A stretch of DNA of 64,000 nucleotides from Palsa-504 sp963739615 (GTDB taxonomy: Bacteria; Actinomycetota; Actinomycetes; Streptosporangiales; Streptosporangiaceae): assembly GCA_963739615.1 (NCBI GenBank), contig CAVUBD010000015.1, forward strand, positions 124,001-188,000, in the 5' to 3' direction. This document shows, piece after piece, positions 17,484-26,966 of the stretch. The translations under genes and the position numbers were made by a program. Under the pieces are notes generated by a model. The model was not told the origin of the DNA. It was given only the letters and a program-made list of their open reading frames with translations, and searched no databases. The first letter of the stretch is position 1. Each line of letters starts with the position of its first letter.

Positions 17484-19666
17484 GTGACGAAATTAATCCA
17501 CGTTCGGCCAGCAGACCCAGCAGACCCAGCAGACAGAGAAGGCACAGCAGACCCAGCAGACAGAGAAGGCACAGCAGACCCAGCAGGGACCGCCGGCCAG
17601 CCGACGCGGCCGCGCCATACCGCCCGCCATGGCCGGCACGCCCGGACAGCTGGCGTCAGGCCGAGCCGGCGCCCGCCCCTTTCCATCCGCAGCGCCGAGA
17701 GCCGGCACTGGTCCGCCGGACTGAGCGCACCGGGCGCGGCCGGCCTGGTCATCCACGGCATGGGGGGCATCGGCAAGTCAACCCTGGCCGCCCAGATCGC
17801 GACCCGGGTCAGTCGCCAGCAGGCGGGCCGCGTGGTCGGCGTCATCAGCGGCGCGGTGGCGGCCGCCAGCCTCGCGGCCGAGCCGGCCGAAACTGACTTC
17901 ATGATCCTGGACAACTTCGACGACAACCTGTCACTCGAAGCGGGCCAGTGGTGCGTCGGTGACCCGGCCCTGGCGACGCTGCTGGCCAACTGGACAGGCA
18001 AGCTGCTCATCACCTGCCGCCGGCCGTTCACGCTGGGCGTCCCGGCCGATGGGCCGCTCGGGCCCCGGTTGCACCGGCCCGGGCTCGAACGGCTCACGTT
18101 CCGCCCGCTCGGGCCGCTGACCTGCTCCGGCGCCGCCGAGCTTGCGGCATCCCTGCCTGCGGTCCGGCAACTCGGCGAATCCGACCGCGTCTGGCGGCTG
18201 ACCGCGGGCCATCCGCTCGCCATCGAGTACCTGGACTCGCTGCTGGCCATGGGCGCGCCGTTCGGCGACGTGGCCGGCCGGATCGAGGCGGGTATCCGGG
18301 CCAGCACCGGTCAGCCGGCGCCAGGGACCGAACCGACCGAGCTACCCAGCCGGCCGCGCGGAGCATTTCCGGCGCCGCGGGCGACGTCCTGCTCGGCGAA
18401 CTGTTCGAGCGCCTAAGCGCCGCGGCCAGGTCGCTGCTTGTGCGCGCGTCGGTCTTCCGCGGGCCCGTGCCGGCCGGTGTCCTGGCGGCAAGGCCCGGCC
18501 ACATCGCGGAGTGCGAGAACGCCGGCTTGCTGACGGCCGGGCCCGGCCTCGAGCTGTCCGTGCACCGCTGGACCGCCGGGAAACTGCACGGCCACCTGTC
18601 CCGCGCCGGCCTGGAGGCCGAACTGGCCGCCGCTCACCGCCAGGCGGCCGGCTACTGGCGGGCCCTGGCCGCGGCCTCGCCCGCCGGACACCGCGCCGAG
18701 TCCGAGGCCAGCTACCACCAGCGATGCCTGGCCGGCACCCGGGAGCCAGAACCGGCGACCGTGCCGGAACGCAGCGGTCGGCGCCGCGCGGTCCGGGTGG
18801 GTATGGCCGGGGCGGTCGCGGTATTGTCGGCGGTCCTGGCCGTCGAGGCCGGGCAGGGGTTCTCGGTCCCGCACGTTGCGTCCGCGGACGTGGCGGCGCA
18901 GACCGCGGATCCGACGCCGCTGAGCCAGGCCCTGGCCGCCCGCGACCAGGCGGCTGGCTGGGCGGCCCGGCAGGTCAGCGCCGGCGCCATCGTGGCCTGC
19001 GATCCCGCCATGTGCTCCGCCCTGGTCCAGCACGGCATCGCGGCCGCGAAGCTGCTTGTGCTCGGCTTGGGGGCGGGCGACCCCCTCGGCGCCGACGTGG
19101 TAGTGGCCACCGCCGCCGTCCGCGGCACCTTCGGGGGCCGCCTGACCAGCGTCTACGCACCGGAGGTGCTGGCCAGCTTCGGCACGGGGCCGGCCAGGAT
19201 CGATATCCGCGTCGTGGCGTCCGACGGGGCCGCCGCCTACCGCAGCGCGCTCGCGGCCGACGTGCGCGCCCGCCAGGTGGCCGGCGACCAGCTAGTAGGC
19301 GACCTGAGGATCGGCCTCACGCCGGCCGCGCGGGCCCAGCTTGCGGCAGGCCAGGTCGACGCGCGCCTGCTGCTGACCCTGGCCACGCTGGCGGCCAGCC
19401 AGCCGGCCAGCCAGCCGGTACGGGTCAGGGCATTCACCGACGATGGTCGCGGCGCCAGCGCGGGCATGCCGCTGCGCGCGGTCCAGCTCATGGCGGGCCA
19501 CGCGGCCGCGCGGAACATGCTCGCCTTCCTCCGCGCGCAGCGTCCGCCTTACCTCCCGGCCCAGGCCGCCATCGTGCCAGGGTCCGGCGGCGAGTCCCTG
19601 CTGACCGTTCAGTTCGGCGCGCCCGGCCCGCTCGGCCTGCTCCAGGCCCAGCCGCCGCCCGGTTAA
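17484..19666 (+). pseudogene. STAND-like NTPase with membrane segment and outer domain, frameshifted
   Basis: Two abutting frames make one protein of about 725 residues. The first has a short repeated Pro/Ala/Asp region, then Walker A IHGMGGIGKSTLAAQIA, Walker B DFMILDNFDDN and a sensor-like LLITCRRPF, as in NB-ARC/STAND ATPases. It runs out near 18360, where the other frame takes over with GAAGDVLLGELFERLSAAA, a winged-helix-like stretch. A transmembrane segment (RVGMAGAVAVLSAVLAVEAG) and a ~270-residue outer domain follow. The start is probably GTG 17484, with GGAAAGGA upstream; the frame is open to 17406. The frameshift at 18320-18370 could be real or a read error. Targets of this NTPase are unknown. 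Confidence 0.65.
17512..17590 (+). repeat. In-frame tandem repeat at the start of the STAND-like gene
   Basis: Units built from CAGACCCAGCAGACAGAGAAGG are repeated in frame and code for ADPADREGT-type peptides. This is a coding micro/minisatellite that could vary in length between strains. Confidence 0.7.
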
Positions 19667-19699
19667 AAGGCCATTTCCTCCGAACGGACCGTGGGATCC

Positions 19700-19721
19700 C
19701 CTGGCCGGCCAGCGGGCCAGG
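19700..19721 (+). terminator. Hairpin after the STAND-like gene
   Basis: CCTGGCC (19700-19706) and GGCCAGG (19715-19721) form a perfect 7-base stem with an 8-base loop, 34 bases after the stop. Confidence 0.4.
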
Positions 19722-19955
19722 AGCCGGGGCACCTCGCGATGCCGCGGGATATCGCCGCCGCGAATGCTAGTCGATGTCACGAATTGCCCGACATAAATGA
19801 TCTACGCGGCTCGGCCGGCTTTATTTTGAACGTTTCTCAACTGCTAAAACCATGAGTAACGGTTCGTGCACGATCGCTGGCGGGGGCTACTGAATGATCG
19901 CTTCGCTGTCGTAGAGTCCGCTTTGCAGCTAGCGCATACAGGAAGTGAGATATCC

Positions 19956-20501
19956 GTGAGCCAGTTTCCGGATCCGTACGCTCAAGGAGCTGGACGCGAC
20001 GCCGTTCCGCCGCCGCCGCCCGGCCAGGGGCTTCCGCAGGCGCCCGCGGTGCCGGCCGCATACGGTTACGGCCAGTACCCGGACGCCGTGCCGCAGGGGA
20101 TGTACTTCGACCAGCCCTCCGGCCTCACCCTGCCGCAGGGCACCGAGCTCGCGAGCAGAGGCCGCCGGATCGGCGCCTATTTCCTCGCTATTCCGCTGTG
20201 CATCATCACCTTGGGCATCGGCTACATCATCTGGGGCCTCATCGTCTGGGGCAACGGCCAGACACCGGCGCTGCAGGTGCTCGGCATGCGGTGCTGGCGG
20301 CCGGAGACGAACCGGGTGGCCGGCTTCTGGTACATGGCGCTGCGCGAGATCGTGGGCCGGCTCATCGACACCATCCTCGGCTTCATCACCGAGATCACCT
20401 CGTTCGTCCTGTTCATGTCGGGCAAGGAGCGCAAGGCGCTGCACGACTACATCGCGGGCACCGTGGTCCTTTACGACCCGGACAAGGTCCTCAGCGGCTG
20501 A
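19956..20501 (+). CDS. RDD-family membrane protein
   Basis: A 181-residue membrane protein of the RDD type. A Pro/Gly/Tyr-rich N-terminal tail (~60 residues) is followed by RGRRIGAYFLAIPLCIITLG, a second helix (YIIWGLIVWG), then QTPALQVLGMRCWRPETN and a C-terminal helix pair ending in KERKALHDYIAGTVVLYDP. The HDYIAGT motif is typical of RDD proteins. The start is GTG 19956 with GGAAGTGAG ahead; the frame is open further up but without support. RDD proteins are thought to be transport-linked, without a settled function. Confidence 0.75.
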   Translation: MSQFPDPYAQGAGRDAVPPPPPGQGLPQAPAVPAAYGYGQYPDAVPQGMYFDQPSGLTLPQGTELASRGRRIGAYFLAIPLCIITLGIGYIIWGLIVWGNGQTPALQVLGMRCWRPETNRVAGFWYMALREIVGRLIDTILGFITEITSFVLFMSGKERKALHDYIAGTVVLYDPDKVLSG

Positions 20502-20589
20502 CACCTGCTTGGGCGGACAGCTGCCACGGGTAGGCGCGGGGATCCGGCTGGCGCGCATATCCGGTTATCTGGGTATCGCCGTCTCGCTG

Positions 20590-21443
20590 ACCTGAATGCG
20601 GCAAGCTCCGGCCCTGGCTCTACGCGGTCGCGCGTAACGAATGCCTGCGGCGCCCGCGAGCCGCCATCGCCACCTCCGCGATCGACGGGCTGAACCCGGG
20701 GGAGCGGGACGTCATGGAGCTGAGCCTGCGCCATGAACTGGAGGGCGACGACCTGGCCGATGCCCTGGGAGTGTCGCGCAGCCACGCCCAGGCCCTGGTC
20801 TCGCGGGCCGGCCGGCGCCGTGAGCTTACCCCGGCGCTCCTGGCCGGCCTCGCGCCGCGGGCGGCGCTCAGCCCCGGGTTCCGTGACCGGCTGCTGCGCG
20901 TGATGGCTGACCGGACGCCCGCCGGGATGGCGCATCGGCTAGGCGTGGCGAATCGCGCCGGACCGTTCGGCCCTCATGGGTTTCCCAAGCCGGTCACCAT
21001 CGGCCGCCCAGCACGGCGGCGCCACTGCGACCGGTCCGCCCGGGACCTCTGCCGCGTCCGGCCCGGCTTCCGCGGCGTCTGCGCCGCCCGCGACCACTCC
21101 GGTCACGGGTGCGCCGGCGTCAGCCACGGCCGCCGCGACGGCTAGCCAGGGTACCTTGACCGTCTCGCCCGCGACGGTGGACCTGGCCGCGGTCGGCGGC
21201 ACGGCGACAGGCAACCTCACGATCACGGCCCGCGGCGGCCCGGTCAGCGACTACTCGGTCACGGCCGGGCCGGCCCTGGCGGGAAAGCTCACGGTCTCGC
21301 CCTCGTCGGGGTCGCTGGCCTCCGGCGCGAGCGTGACCATCACGGTGACCTCGGCCAGCCTGGTCGCCCTGGAAGGGACCCTCACCGTGAACCCCGGCGG
21401 TCAGACCGTAACGGTCATGCTCAGCCTCATCACACGAGCTTGA
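20590..21443 (+). pseudogene. ECF sigma factor fused to an Ig-like tail, decayed
   Basis: The first frame reads RPWLYAVARNECLRR (sigma region 2) and jumps at once to LNPGERDVMELSLRHELEG and LADALGVSRSHAQALVSRAG (region 4), so the span between is deleted. Near 20976 a second frame takes over with a Pro/Ala/Thr-rich stretch and then a beta-rich domain (GTLTVSPATVDLAAVGGTAT to TLTVNPGGQTVTVMLSLITR), which resembles BACON/Ig-like domains. No start codon with a ribosome site is visible. The intact parent would be a sigma factor with an extracellular tail, a layout known from actinobacteria. Here it is a remnant. Confidence 0.6.
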
Positions 21444-21501
21444 GGGCCGCCGACAAGGCGGCCCCGCGAGCGCGGCGCCTCCCTACCATGCTGACATTGC
21501 G

Positions 21502-21657
21502 GTGGAGTCCCGCAGCACCTGCGTGGACTCCAAACGGCAGTGGCGTCACGCCGGCAACGTCTGGCACAACTCCATGGTGCGCAGCGTGCTGCAGACAATC
21601 GCGGCTCCGGTGACCGGACTCGGCCGTCTGGTCCGCGGAAGCAAGAGCCAGGCCTGA
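21502..21657 (+). CDS. Possible small protein, unknown
   Basis: A 51-codon frame from GTG 21502 with coding-like composition (RQWRHAGNVWHNSMVRSVLQ, then a basic end). It ends 20 bases before the FAD oxidoreductase start and could be translated with it. There is no family match I can name and the ribosome site is weak, so it may be a fragment. Confidence 0.25.
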   Translation: MESRSTCVDSKRQWRHAGNVWHNSMVRSVLQTIAAPVTGLGRLVRGSKSQA

Positions 21658-21677
21658 AAACGGGTATCGGAGTTACC

Positions 21678-23303
21678 ATGCGGGCAGAACTGGACGCGGT
21701 CGTCGTCGGCAGCGGGCCCAACGGCCTGGCCGCCGCCGTCACGCTGGCGGCCGCGGGCCTGAAGGTGCAGGTCATCGAGGGCGCGCCGACCATCGGCGGC
21801 GGCTGCAGGACCGAAGAGCTGACGCTGCCCGGCTTCCGGCACGACGTCTGCTCGGCGGGGCACCCGCTGGCGGTCGCGTCGTCGTTCTTCCGCCGGTTCG
21901 ACCTGGCCGCGCGGGGGGTCACGTTCGCGCGGCCCGAAGTGGAGTTCGCTCATCCGCTCGACGGCGGCCGGGCGGCCGTCGTGTCCCGCTCGGTGGCCGA
22001 CACGGCCGCGCGCCTCGGCGTCGACGGTCCTTCCTACCAGCATCTGCTCGGCCCGATGGTCGAGCATGCCGACGACCTCTGCGACACGCTGCTGGCCCCT
22101 CTGCGCAAGCCGCCCGCACATCCGCTCGTGGCCGCCAGCTACGGCCGCCGCGCCGTGCTCCCGGCCTCCGCGGTGGCCCGGCGCTGGCATACCGACGAGG
22201 CCCGCGCCATCCTGGCTGGCGCCGCGGTCCACGCCATGATGCCGCTGACGGCCATGCCGACGGCGGGCATCGGGCTCATGCTGGTGGTGCTCGCCCACGG
22301 CGTCGGCTGGCCGGTCGTCGCCGGCGGCAGCGCCCGGATCACCGACGCGATGGCCGCCGCCGTCACCGAGGCCGGCGGCAGCATCGAGACGGGCCGGTGG
22401 GTGCGCTCCCTGTCCGAGCTTCCTGCCGCCCACGCGGTCCTGCTCGACGTCTCACCGCGGACGCTTGCGTTGCTGGCCGGTGACCGGCTTCCGGTCAGGT
22501 ACCGCGCCGCGCTGCGCAGGTACCGTTACGGCCCCGGCGTCTGCAAGGTCGACTTCGCGCTTTCCGGGCCGGTGCCCTGGACCAGCGAGGCCAGCCGCCG
22601 GGCCGGCACGCTGCACCTGGGCGGCACCTTCGAGCAGTTGGCGGCGGCCGAGGCCGACGTGGCGGCGGGCAAGCACCCGCAGGACCCGTACGTGCTCGTC
22701 GTCCAGCCCGGGGTCGCTGACCCGTCCCGGGCCCCGGCCGGCCAGCAGACGCTGTGGACCTACTGTCACGTGCCGTCCGGATCTGACGTAGACATGACCG
22801 GCCGGATCGAGGCGCAGATCGAGCGCTTCGCCCCCGGCTTCCGCGATCTCGTCCTGGCGCGGTCGGTGCGCACGGCCGCCGATGAGGAGGCGCACAACCC
22901 GAACTACGTCGGCGGCGACATCGGCGTCGGCCTGCAGACCATCCGGCAGACGCTCTTCCGGCCGGTCATCCAGTGGAATCCCTACCGCACGCCGATCCGC
23001 GGCGTCTACCTCTGCTCGTCCGCGACGCCGCCGATCCCTGGCGTGCACGGCCGCTGCGGCGAACTCGCCGCGCTGACCGCCCTGCGGGACATGTTCGGCG
23101 TCCGCGAGGTCCCCGACATCAGCCCGTCCCGGCTACGCGCCGTCACTGCTCGCGCGGGCTTACCCACACCGACACGCGGGCGGGCTCCATCGACCGGGTG
23201 CGGCTCACAGAGCCGACGGTACGCCGCCACCGTTCTGGAACCGTTACGGCGGCACCGGGCCCTGGCAGTCCGTCTCACCGGGCCTACTTGGCGGTCCCCC
23301 TGA
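21678..23303 (+). CDS. FAD-dependent oxidoreductase, phytoene-dehydrogenase-like
   Basis: A 541-residue flavoprotein of the NAD(P)/FAD-dependent amine-oxidase/CrtI-like group. The dinucleotide motif VVGSGPNGLAAAVTLAAAG begins at residue 8, followed by GGGCRTEELTLPGF. The C-terminal FAD contact appears as YLCSSATPPIPGVHGRCGELAA. The normal family end is near residue 475; the remaining ~65 residues look like antisense of the next gene, whose 3' end it overlaps by 20 bases, so a stop was probably lost. The substrate is unknown; relatives act on carotenoids or lipids. Confidence 0.8.
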   Translation: MRAELDAVVVGSGPNGLAAAVTLAAAGLKVQVIEGAPTIGGGCRTEELTLPGFRHDVCSAGHPLAVASSFFRRFDLAARGVTFARPEVEFAHPLDGGRAAVVSRSVADTAARLGVDGPSYQHLLGPMVEHADDLCDTLLAPLRKPPAHPLVAASYGRRAVLPASAVARRWHTDEARAILAGAAVHAMMPLTAMPTAGIGLMLVVLAHGVGWPVVAGGSARITDAMAAAVTEAGGSIETGRWVRSLSELPAAHAVLLDVSPRTLALLAGDRLPVRYRAALRRYRYGPGVCKVDFALSGPVPWTSEASRRAGTLHLGGTFEQLAAAEADVAAGKHPQDPYVLVVQPGVADPSRAPAGQQTLWTYCHVPSGSDVDMTGRIEAQIERFAPGFRDLVLARSVRTAADEEAHNPNYVGGDIGVGLQTIRQTLFRPVIQWNPYRTPIRGVYLCSSATPPIPGVHGRCGELAALTALRDMFGVREVPDISPSRLRAVTARAGLPTPTRGRAPSTGCGSQSRRYAATVLEPLRRHRALAVRLTGPTWRSP

Positions 23304-25479
23304 TGGATCCCGTGATGGGCGCTCCGGCCAGGTTGTTAGGCGGCGCGTAGTAGGCGACGCAGTGCAGCGCCCGGTCTCCGCTGGGCCAGGTCGAGGCGTC
23401 CGGGACGATGTTGGTCCAGGTGTACATCGACTTCGAGTACGCGATTCCGTCGTAGGCCGCGAACGCGGTATTGCACTCCTGGTTCGCCTGGCTGCTGATC
23501 GCGCTGCTGCCCGGGTACGCCATGCTCTTGGGCCAGTAGCTGGCGTTCGCGTAGAACACCTCCGCAGTGTGCGACTGGCTGCACGGCACGGCCCGGGTCA
23601 GCTTCGGCCACGGGGTGTTCTTGTTCAGGTCCATATTCGACCCGGTCAGGCAGTCCCCGACCCGGAGCTGGGTCAGCAGCAGGTTCCCGACGGCCGGGGT
23701 CGCGGTAGCGGTGGGCGAACTGCTCTGGCTGGCTCGCGCGGACGCGCTCGCGCTGGAACTCTGCCCCGCGACCGGCGTCTTGCCGCCGTGACCGCCGAGC
23801 CCGAGGACCAGCGCGACGACGACGATAAGCACGACCGCGGCCCCTCCGGCGGGCAGCACCCACCGCGGCCGGCCGCGGCGCCGGCCCGGCTGCTGGACCG
23901 GCGGGGTATACCACTGGTCGGGCCTCTGCGCTCCGGCCCCTCCTGGTCCCGGCCCCCCTTGACCCGGCCCCCCTTGACCCGGCAGGGGCGTCTGCTGCAG
24001 GCCGCCCGGCGGCTGCTGGCCTCCCCACCACTGACCGCCCTGAGCCCCCGGAGCTACCGGATCGCCCTGCCCGGTTGAATACCCCTGCGGCGCTGGGTAC
24101 TGCTGGCTACCCGGATAACCCTGCGGCGCCTGATAACCCTGAGGCGCCTGATAACCCTGCGCTCCCGGGTAACCCTGGGAACCCGGATAGTCCTGCACGC
24201 CGGGATAGTCCTGTGCATCCGGACTATCCTGCAGGCCGGGATTTCCCTGCGGACCGGCATACCCCTGCGCTCCCGGATAACCCTGCGAACCAGGGAAGCT
24301 CTGGGGTGACCCGGGCCCCTGCGGCACCTGCGTGGGCGGCGGCGGGGTCGGCGGAGACAGCGAGGTCCGCGTCGGCGGGTTGACCGAGGTGCCACCGCCG
24401 GTCGGGGGATCGGCGGTGTGCGCCGCGGCCGCCCCGGCGTCGAACGCGGTAATCCCGGCGCCCGCGCCGAACGCGGCCGCCCCCGCGTTGAAGGCTGGGG
24501 TACCGGCGCCGGACGCGGGAGCGCCGGCGCTGAACCCGGACCCGAAGGTGCCGGCGATGGAGGGCTGCTGCCCCGCCTCCGCCGCGGCCGCGCGCTGCGT
24601 GGACACGTCCAGGACCCGCGGCGGCAGCCAGTCGGTCAGATCGGCGGCCGAAGGGTACGCCGCCGACAGTTCGGTCAGGAACTCAGGCGCGGTAGGCCGG
24701 CGCTTGGGGTCCCTGGACAGGCTCCGCCTGATCAGCGGCCTGAGATTGTCAGGAATATGGTCGATATTCGGCGTACCGTGCACGACGCGGTAAAGCAGCG
24801 CGGCGGTGTCGCCGGTACCGAACGGCCCTTCGCCTCGCGCGGCGTAGATGAGCAGGCCGGCCAGGCTGAAGATGTCGCTCGCCGGCCCGACGGTCAGACC
24901 CTCGGCCTGCTCGGGTGACATGAAACCGGGCGAGCCGATCATGAAGCCGGTGCCGGTGAGCGCGGTGGCCTCGGCCGCAGAAGAGATGCCGAAGTCGATG
25001 ATCCTGGGCCCGTCCTGAGCCAGCAGCACGTTAGAGGGCTTGAGGTCACGGTGGATGACTCCCGCCGCGTGGATCGCGCTCAGCCCTTCGGCTAGCCCCG
25101 CGGCCAGCGCCAGCACCGATTGCGACGGCAGCGGTCCGTACTGCTCGACCGCGTCGGACAGCGACGTGCCGGGAACGTACGCGGTGACGAGCCAGGGGAC
25201 CGGCCCGTTGAGGTCCGCGTCGACCACCTGGGCGGTGAACAAGCCGCCCACCTTGCTCGCGGCGGACACCTCGCGTGCGAACCTGGCCCGGAAGCCGGCA
25301 TCCTCAGCGAGCTGAGCCCGGATGACCTTCACCGCCACCATCCGGCCGCCCGGCGAGCGGGCCAGGTAAACCCGGCCCATGCCACCGCTACCAAGCCTCC
25401 CGAGCAGCACGTAGGGGCCCACGCGCTGGGGATCGCCTGCCTGGAGTGCAGCCAACTGGTCACCCCCGCCCACTGTCAT
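23284..25479 (-). CDS. Serine/threonine protein kinase with Septum_form C-terminal domain
   Basis: A 731-residue transmembrane Hanks-type kinase of the PknB group. The ATP loop is LLGRLGSGGMGRVYLA (~residues 25-40), the catalytic Lys is in VAVKVIR, the catalytic loop is IHRDLKPSNVLL and the metal loop IIDFGISS. SPGFMSPEQAEG marks the activation segment. A ~150-residue tail follows, rich in collagen-like GYPGAQGYAGPQG units and Pro/Gln. One membrane helix (AVVLIVVVALVLGLGGHG) leads to an outer domain LRVGDCLTG...VPCSQSHTAEVFY...DRALHCVAYY with conserved Cys, matching Septum_form. ATG 25479 is chosen because MTVGG precedes the kinase fold closely. It converges with the FAD gene. Confidence 0.88.
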   Translation of the reverse strand: MTVGGGDQLAALQAGDPQRVGPYVLLGRLGSGGMGRVYLARSPGGRMVAVKVIRAQLAEDAGFRARFAREVSAASKVGGLFTAQVVDADLNGPVPWLVTAYVPGTSLSDAVEQYGPLPSQSVLALAAGLAEGLSAIHAAGVIHRDLKPSNVLLAQDGPRIIDFGISSAAEATALTGTGFMIGSPGFMSPEQAEGLTVGPASDIFSLAGLLIYAARGEGPFGTGDTAALLYRVVHGTPNIDHIPDNLRPLIRRSLSRDPKRRPTAPEFLTELSAAYPSAADLTDWLPPRVLDVSTQRAAAAEAGQQPSIAGTFGSGFSAGAPASGAGTPAFNAGAAAFGAGAGITAFDAGAAAAHTADPPTGGGTSVNPPTRTSLSPPTPPPPTQVPQGPGSPQSFPGSQGYPGAQGYAGPQGNPGLQDSPDAQDYPGVQDYPGSQGYPGAQGYQAPQGYQAPQGYPGSQQYPAPQGYSTGQGDPVAPGAQGGQWWGGQQPPGGLQQTPLPGQGGPGQGGPGPGGAGAQRPDQWYTPPVQQPGRRRGRPRWVLPAGGAAVVLIVVVALVLGLGGHGGKTPVAGQSSSASASARASQSSSPTATATPAVGNLLLTQLRVGDCLTGSNMDLNKNTPWPKLTRAVPCSQSHTAEVFYANASYWPKSMAYPGSSAISSQANQECNTAFAAYDGIAYSKSMYTWTNIVPDASTWPSGDRALHCVAYYAPPNNLAGAPITGSIRGTAK

Positions 25480-25547
25480 GCATCGTGCTGGCTTGCACCT
25501 AATCGCAGAAATTACACATACCACAGATCCGGGGCACGGTCAGGCCC

Positions 25548-25900
25548 CTATGACTGCGTAACGATAACCATCGAAGCTGGTCGGCCCGTCGAGCCGCGGA
25601 CGATGAGTTCGGGCTCGAAGAGCAGTTCCTCTGGATAGACGGCCATGTTCTCGATCTGGTTTACGAGCAAGGCTACGGCAGCCTTGCCCATCGACTCAAT
25701 GGGCTGCCTGACCGTGGTGAGCGGCGGGTCGGTGCAGTTCATGAAGGCCGAGTCGTCGAACCCGACGACGGAGACGTCGCCGGGAACGGACGGGCCCGCG
25801 CCTGACCGCCCGGATCGCCCCGAGCGCCAGCACATCGCTGCCGAAGATCACGCCGGTGACGCCGTGCCGCAGCAACCGCGACCGGCCAGGTCAACCAGAT
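25548..25900 (-). pseudogene. LacI-family repressor, C-terminal remnant
   Basis: The frame GVTGVIFGSDVLALGAIRAV continues after a one-base shift near 25800 as GPSVPGDVSVVGFDDSAFMN and LTTVRQPIESMGKAAVALL, ending ELIVRGSTGRPA. This is the classic effector-domain end of LacI/GalR repressors. The DNA-binding head and most of the first lobe are gone. It lies back to back with a sugar-permease remnant on the plus strand, as in intact sugar ABC loci. Confidence 0.75.
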
Positions 25901-26043
25901 CCTGGCCAACAGCGGCGTTTAACCCTCCCTTAACGGGCTCTTTAACCTGAGCCTGCTAAACGTAACGGTCATGGCCGGTCGGCGCGCCCCCTCCCACTCC
26001 GCGCCGGCCGGCCAGACCGGTCCCGCGAGCGACCGGAGATCCG

Positions 26044-26235
26044 ATGGTAGTGACATTGCCCGAGGCCGGGCCGGTCACGGGCGCGGCGCGGTCCCGCGCC
26101 AAGGTCAGCCTGGGCCATAGAGCCAGGCGCAATGTGTCCGCGCACGGCTTCCTTATCGGCGCCGTGCTCTGCTTCGCTTTCTTCTCCTGGTACCCGATGT
26201 GCCGGGAGATCATCATGAGCTTCGAGAAGACGCGA
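26044..26235 (+). pseudogene. Sugar ABC transporter permease, N-terminal remnant
   Basis: The frame reads RRNVSAHGFLIGAVLCFAFF and SWYPMCREIIMSFEKTRL, the typical cytosolic tail and first helix of MalF-type binding-protein-dependent permeases. The match ends near 26235 and the frame continues as unrelated sequence. About 230 residues of permease are missing. Together with the LacI remnant it marks a lost sugar-uptake locus. Confidence 0.65.
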
Positions 26236-26330
26236 CTGGCACCCGGCTTACGCCCGTTTTATCCGCTTTTATGCGTGCGGGCCGGCCGGAACGGGTTGGC
26301 CAGCAGGCCGGCTGACGTCTGCGCTGACGC

Positions 26331-26585
26331 TTACTCCCGGCAGTCGGACCACAAGCTGAGCATCATTGCCTTCTGGACCTGGTCGCGATGATTCTGGATA
26401 TTAAATGTCCAGCCGCTGACCGAATCGGATGATCGAGCCGCGGCTCTTTCCTGTTCCCGCAGCTTGAAGACCGTTTCAAGTATCCGTTCCCGCAGTTCCG
26501 CGGATGCGTTTTCCTTGATGCCGTGAGTCCCAGCTTTCCCACCGGTCGCGGCCTTCAACCGGACTGGATGGTCCGCCATTGACAT
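26331..26585 (-). CDS. Hypothetical 84-residue protein
   Basis: A small frame with amphipathic helical character (ASAELRERILETVFKLREQE, then SVSGWTFNIQNHRDQVQKAM). The ribosome site is weak. It lies in a lower-GC stretch between sugar ABC remnants and the lectin genes. I do not recognise it. Confidence 0.3.
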   Translation of the reverse strand: MSMADHPVRLKAATGGKAGTHGIKENASAELRERILETVFKLREQERAAARSSDSVSGWTFNIQNHRDQVQKAMMLSLWSDCRE

Positions 26586-26839
26586 TTATGCGGACGACAG
26601 GTACGTTTCCTAGAGGCAGGTTACAAGTCTCCAACTCGCCGGATAGCAGCCAATCGGCATCAGCGAATGCCAGGATCGCCCACCGCGAACGAGCTGACCA
26701 CGAAATTCTGTTGCACCCCTTCATGACGCCGGCCGAAATGGCCCAGATGATGGAGAGCGCGAACTAGGTCCAACAATCCAACGATCTCTACGATGCCGTC
26801 AACGCCATAATGCGTGACCAAATGCCTGGCGGGAGCTGA
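26579..26839 (+). pseudogene. Short frame interrupted by an in-frame TAG
   Basis: The plus-strand frame reads LLHPFMTPAEMAQMMESAN, then TAG (26765-26767), then in the same frame VQQSNDLYDAVNAIMRDQMP and a TGA at 26837-26839. The sense on both sides of the TAG looks like one protein. I cannot name the family. It is either a nonsense-mutated gene or a chance frame. Confidence 0.3.
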
Positions 26840-26966
26840 AACTTTACTCAAGGCGCGGTCTGCTATTTATTGTGCCGTCGGGATTCTACAGCCGGCCTGA
26901 CCGGGGCAGGCCTGCATGGGCAGCGATCCCTGCGAACTCTTCAGAATAAGGACAAGTGGAGGAGCT

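Noticed and set aside
17512..17590. Repeats near 17.5 kb as a CRISPR array
   Set aside because: The units are contiguous, in frame and without spacers; they code for a repeated peptide.
24060..24320. Repeated GGATAACCCTGCG-type units as a CRISPR or intergenic repeat
   Set aside because: They lie inside the kinase gene and code for collagen-like repeats.
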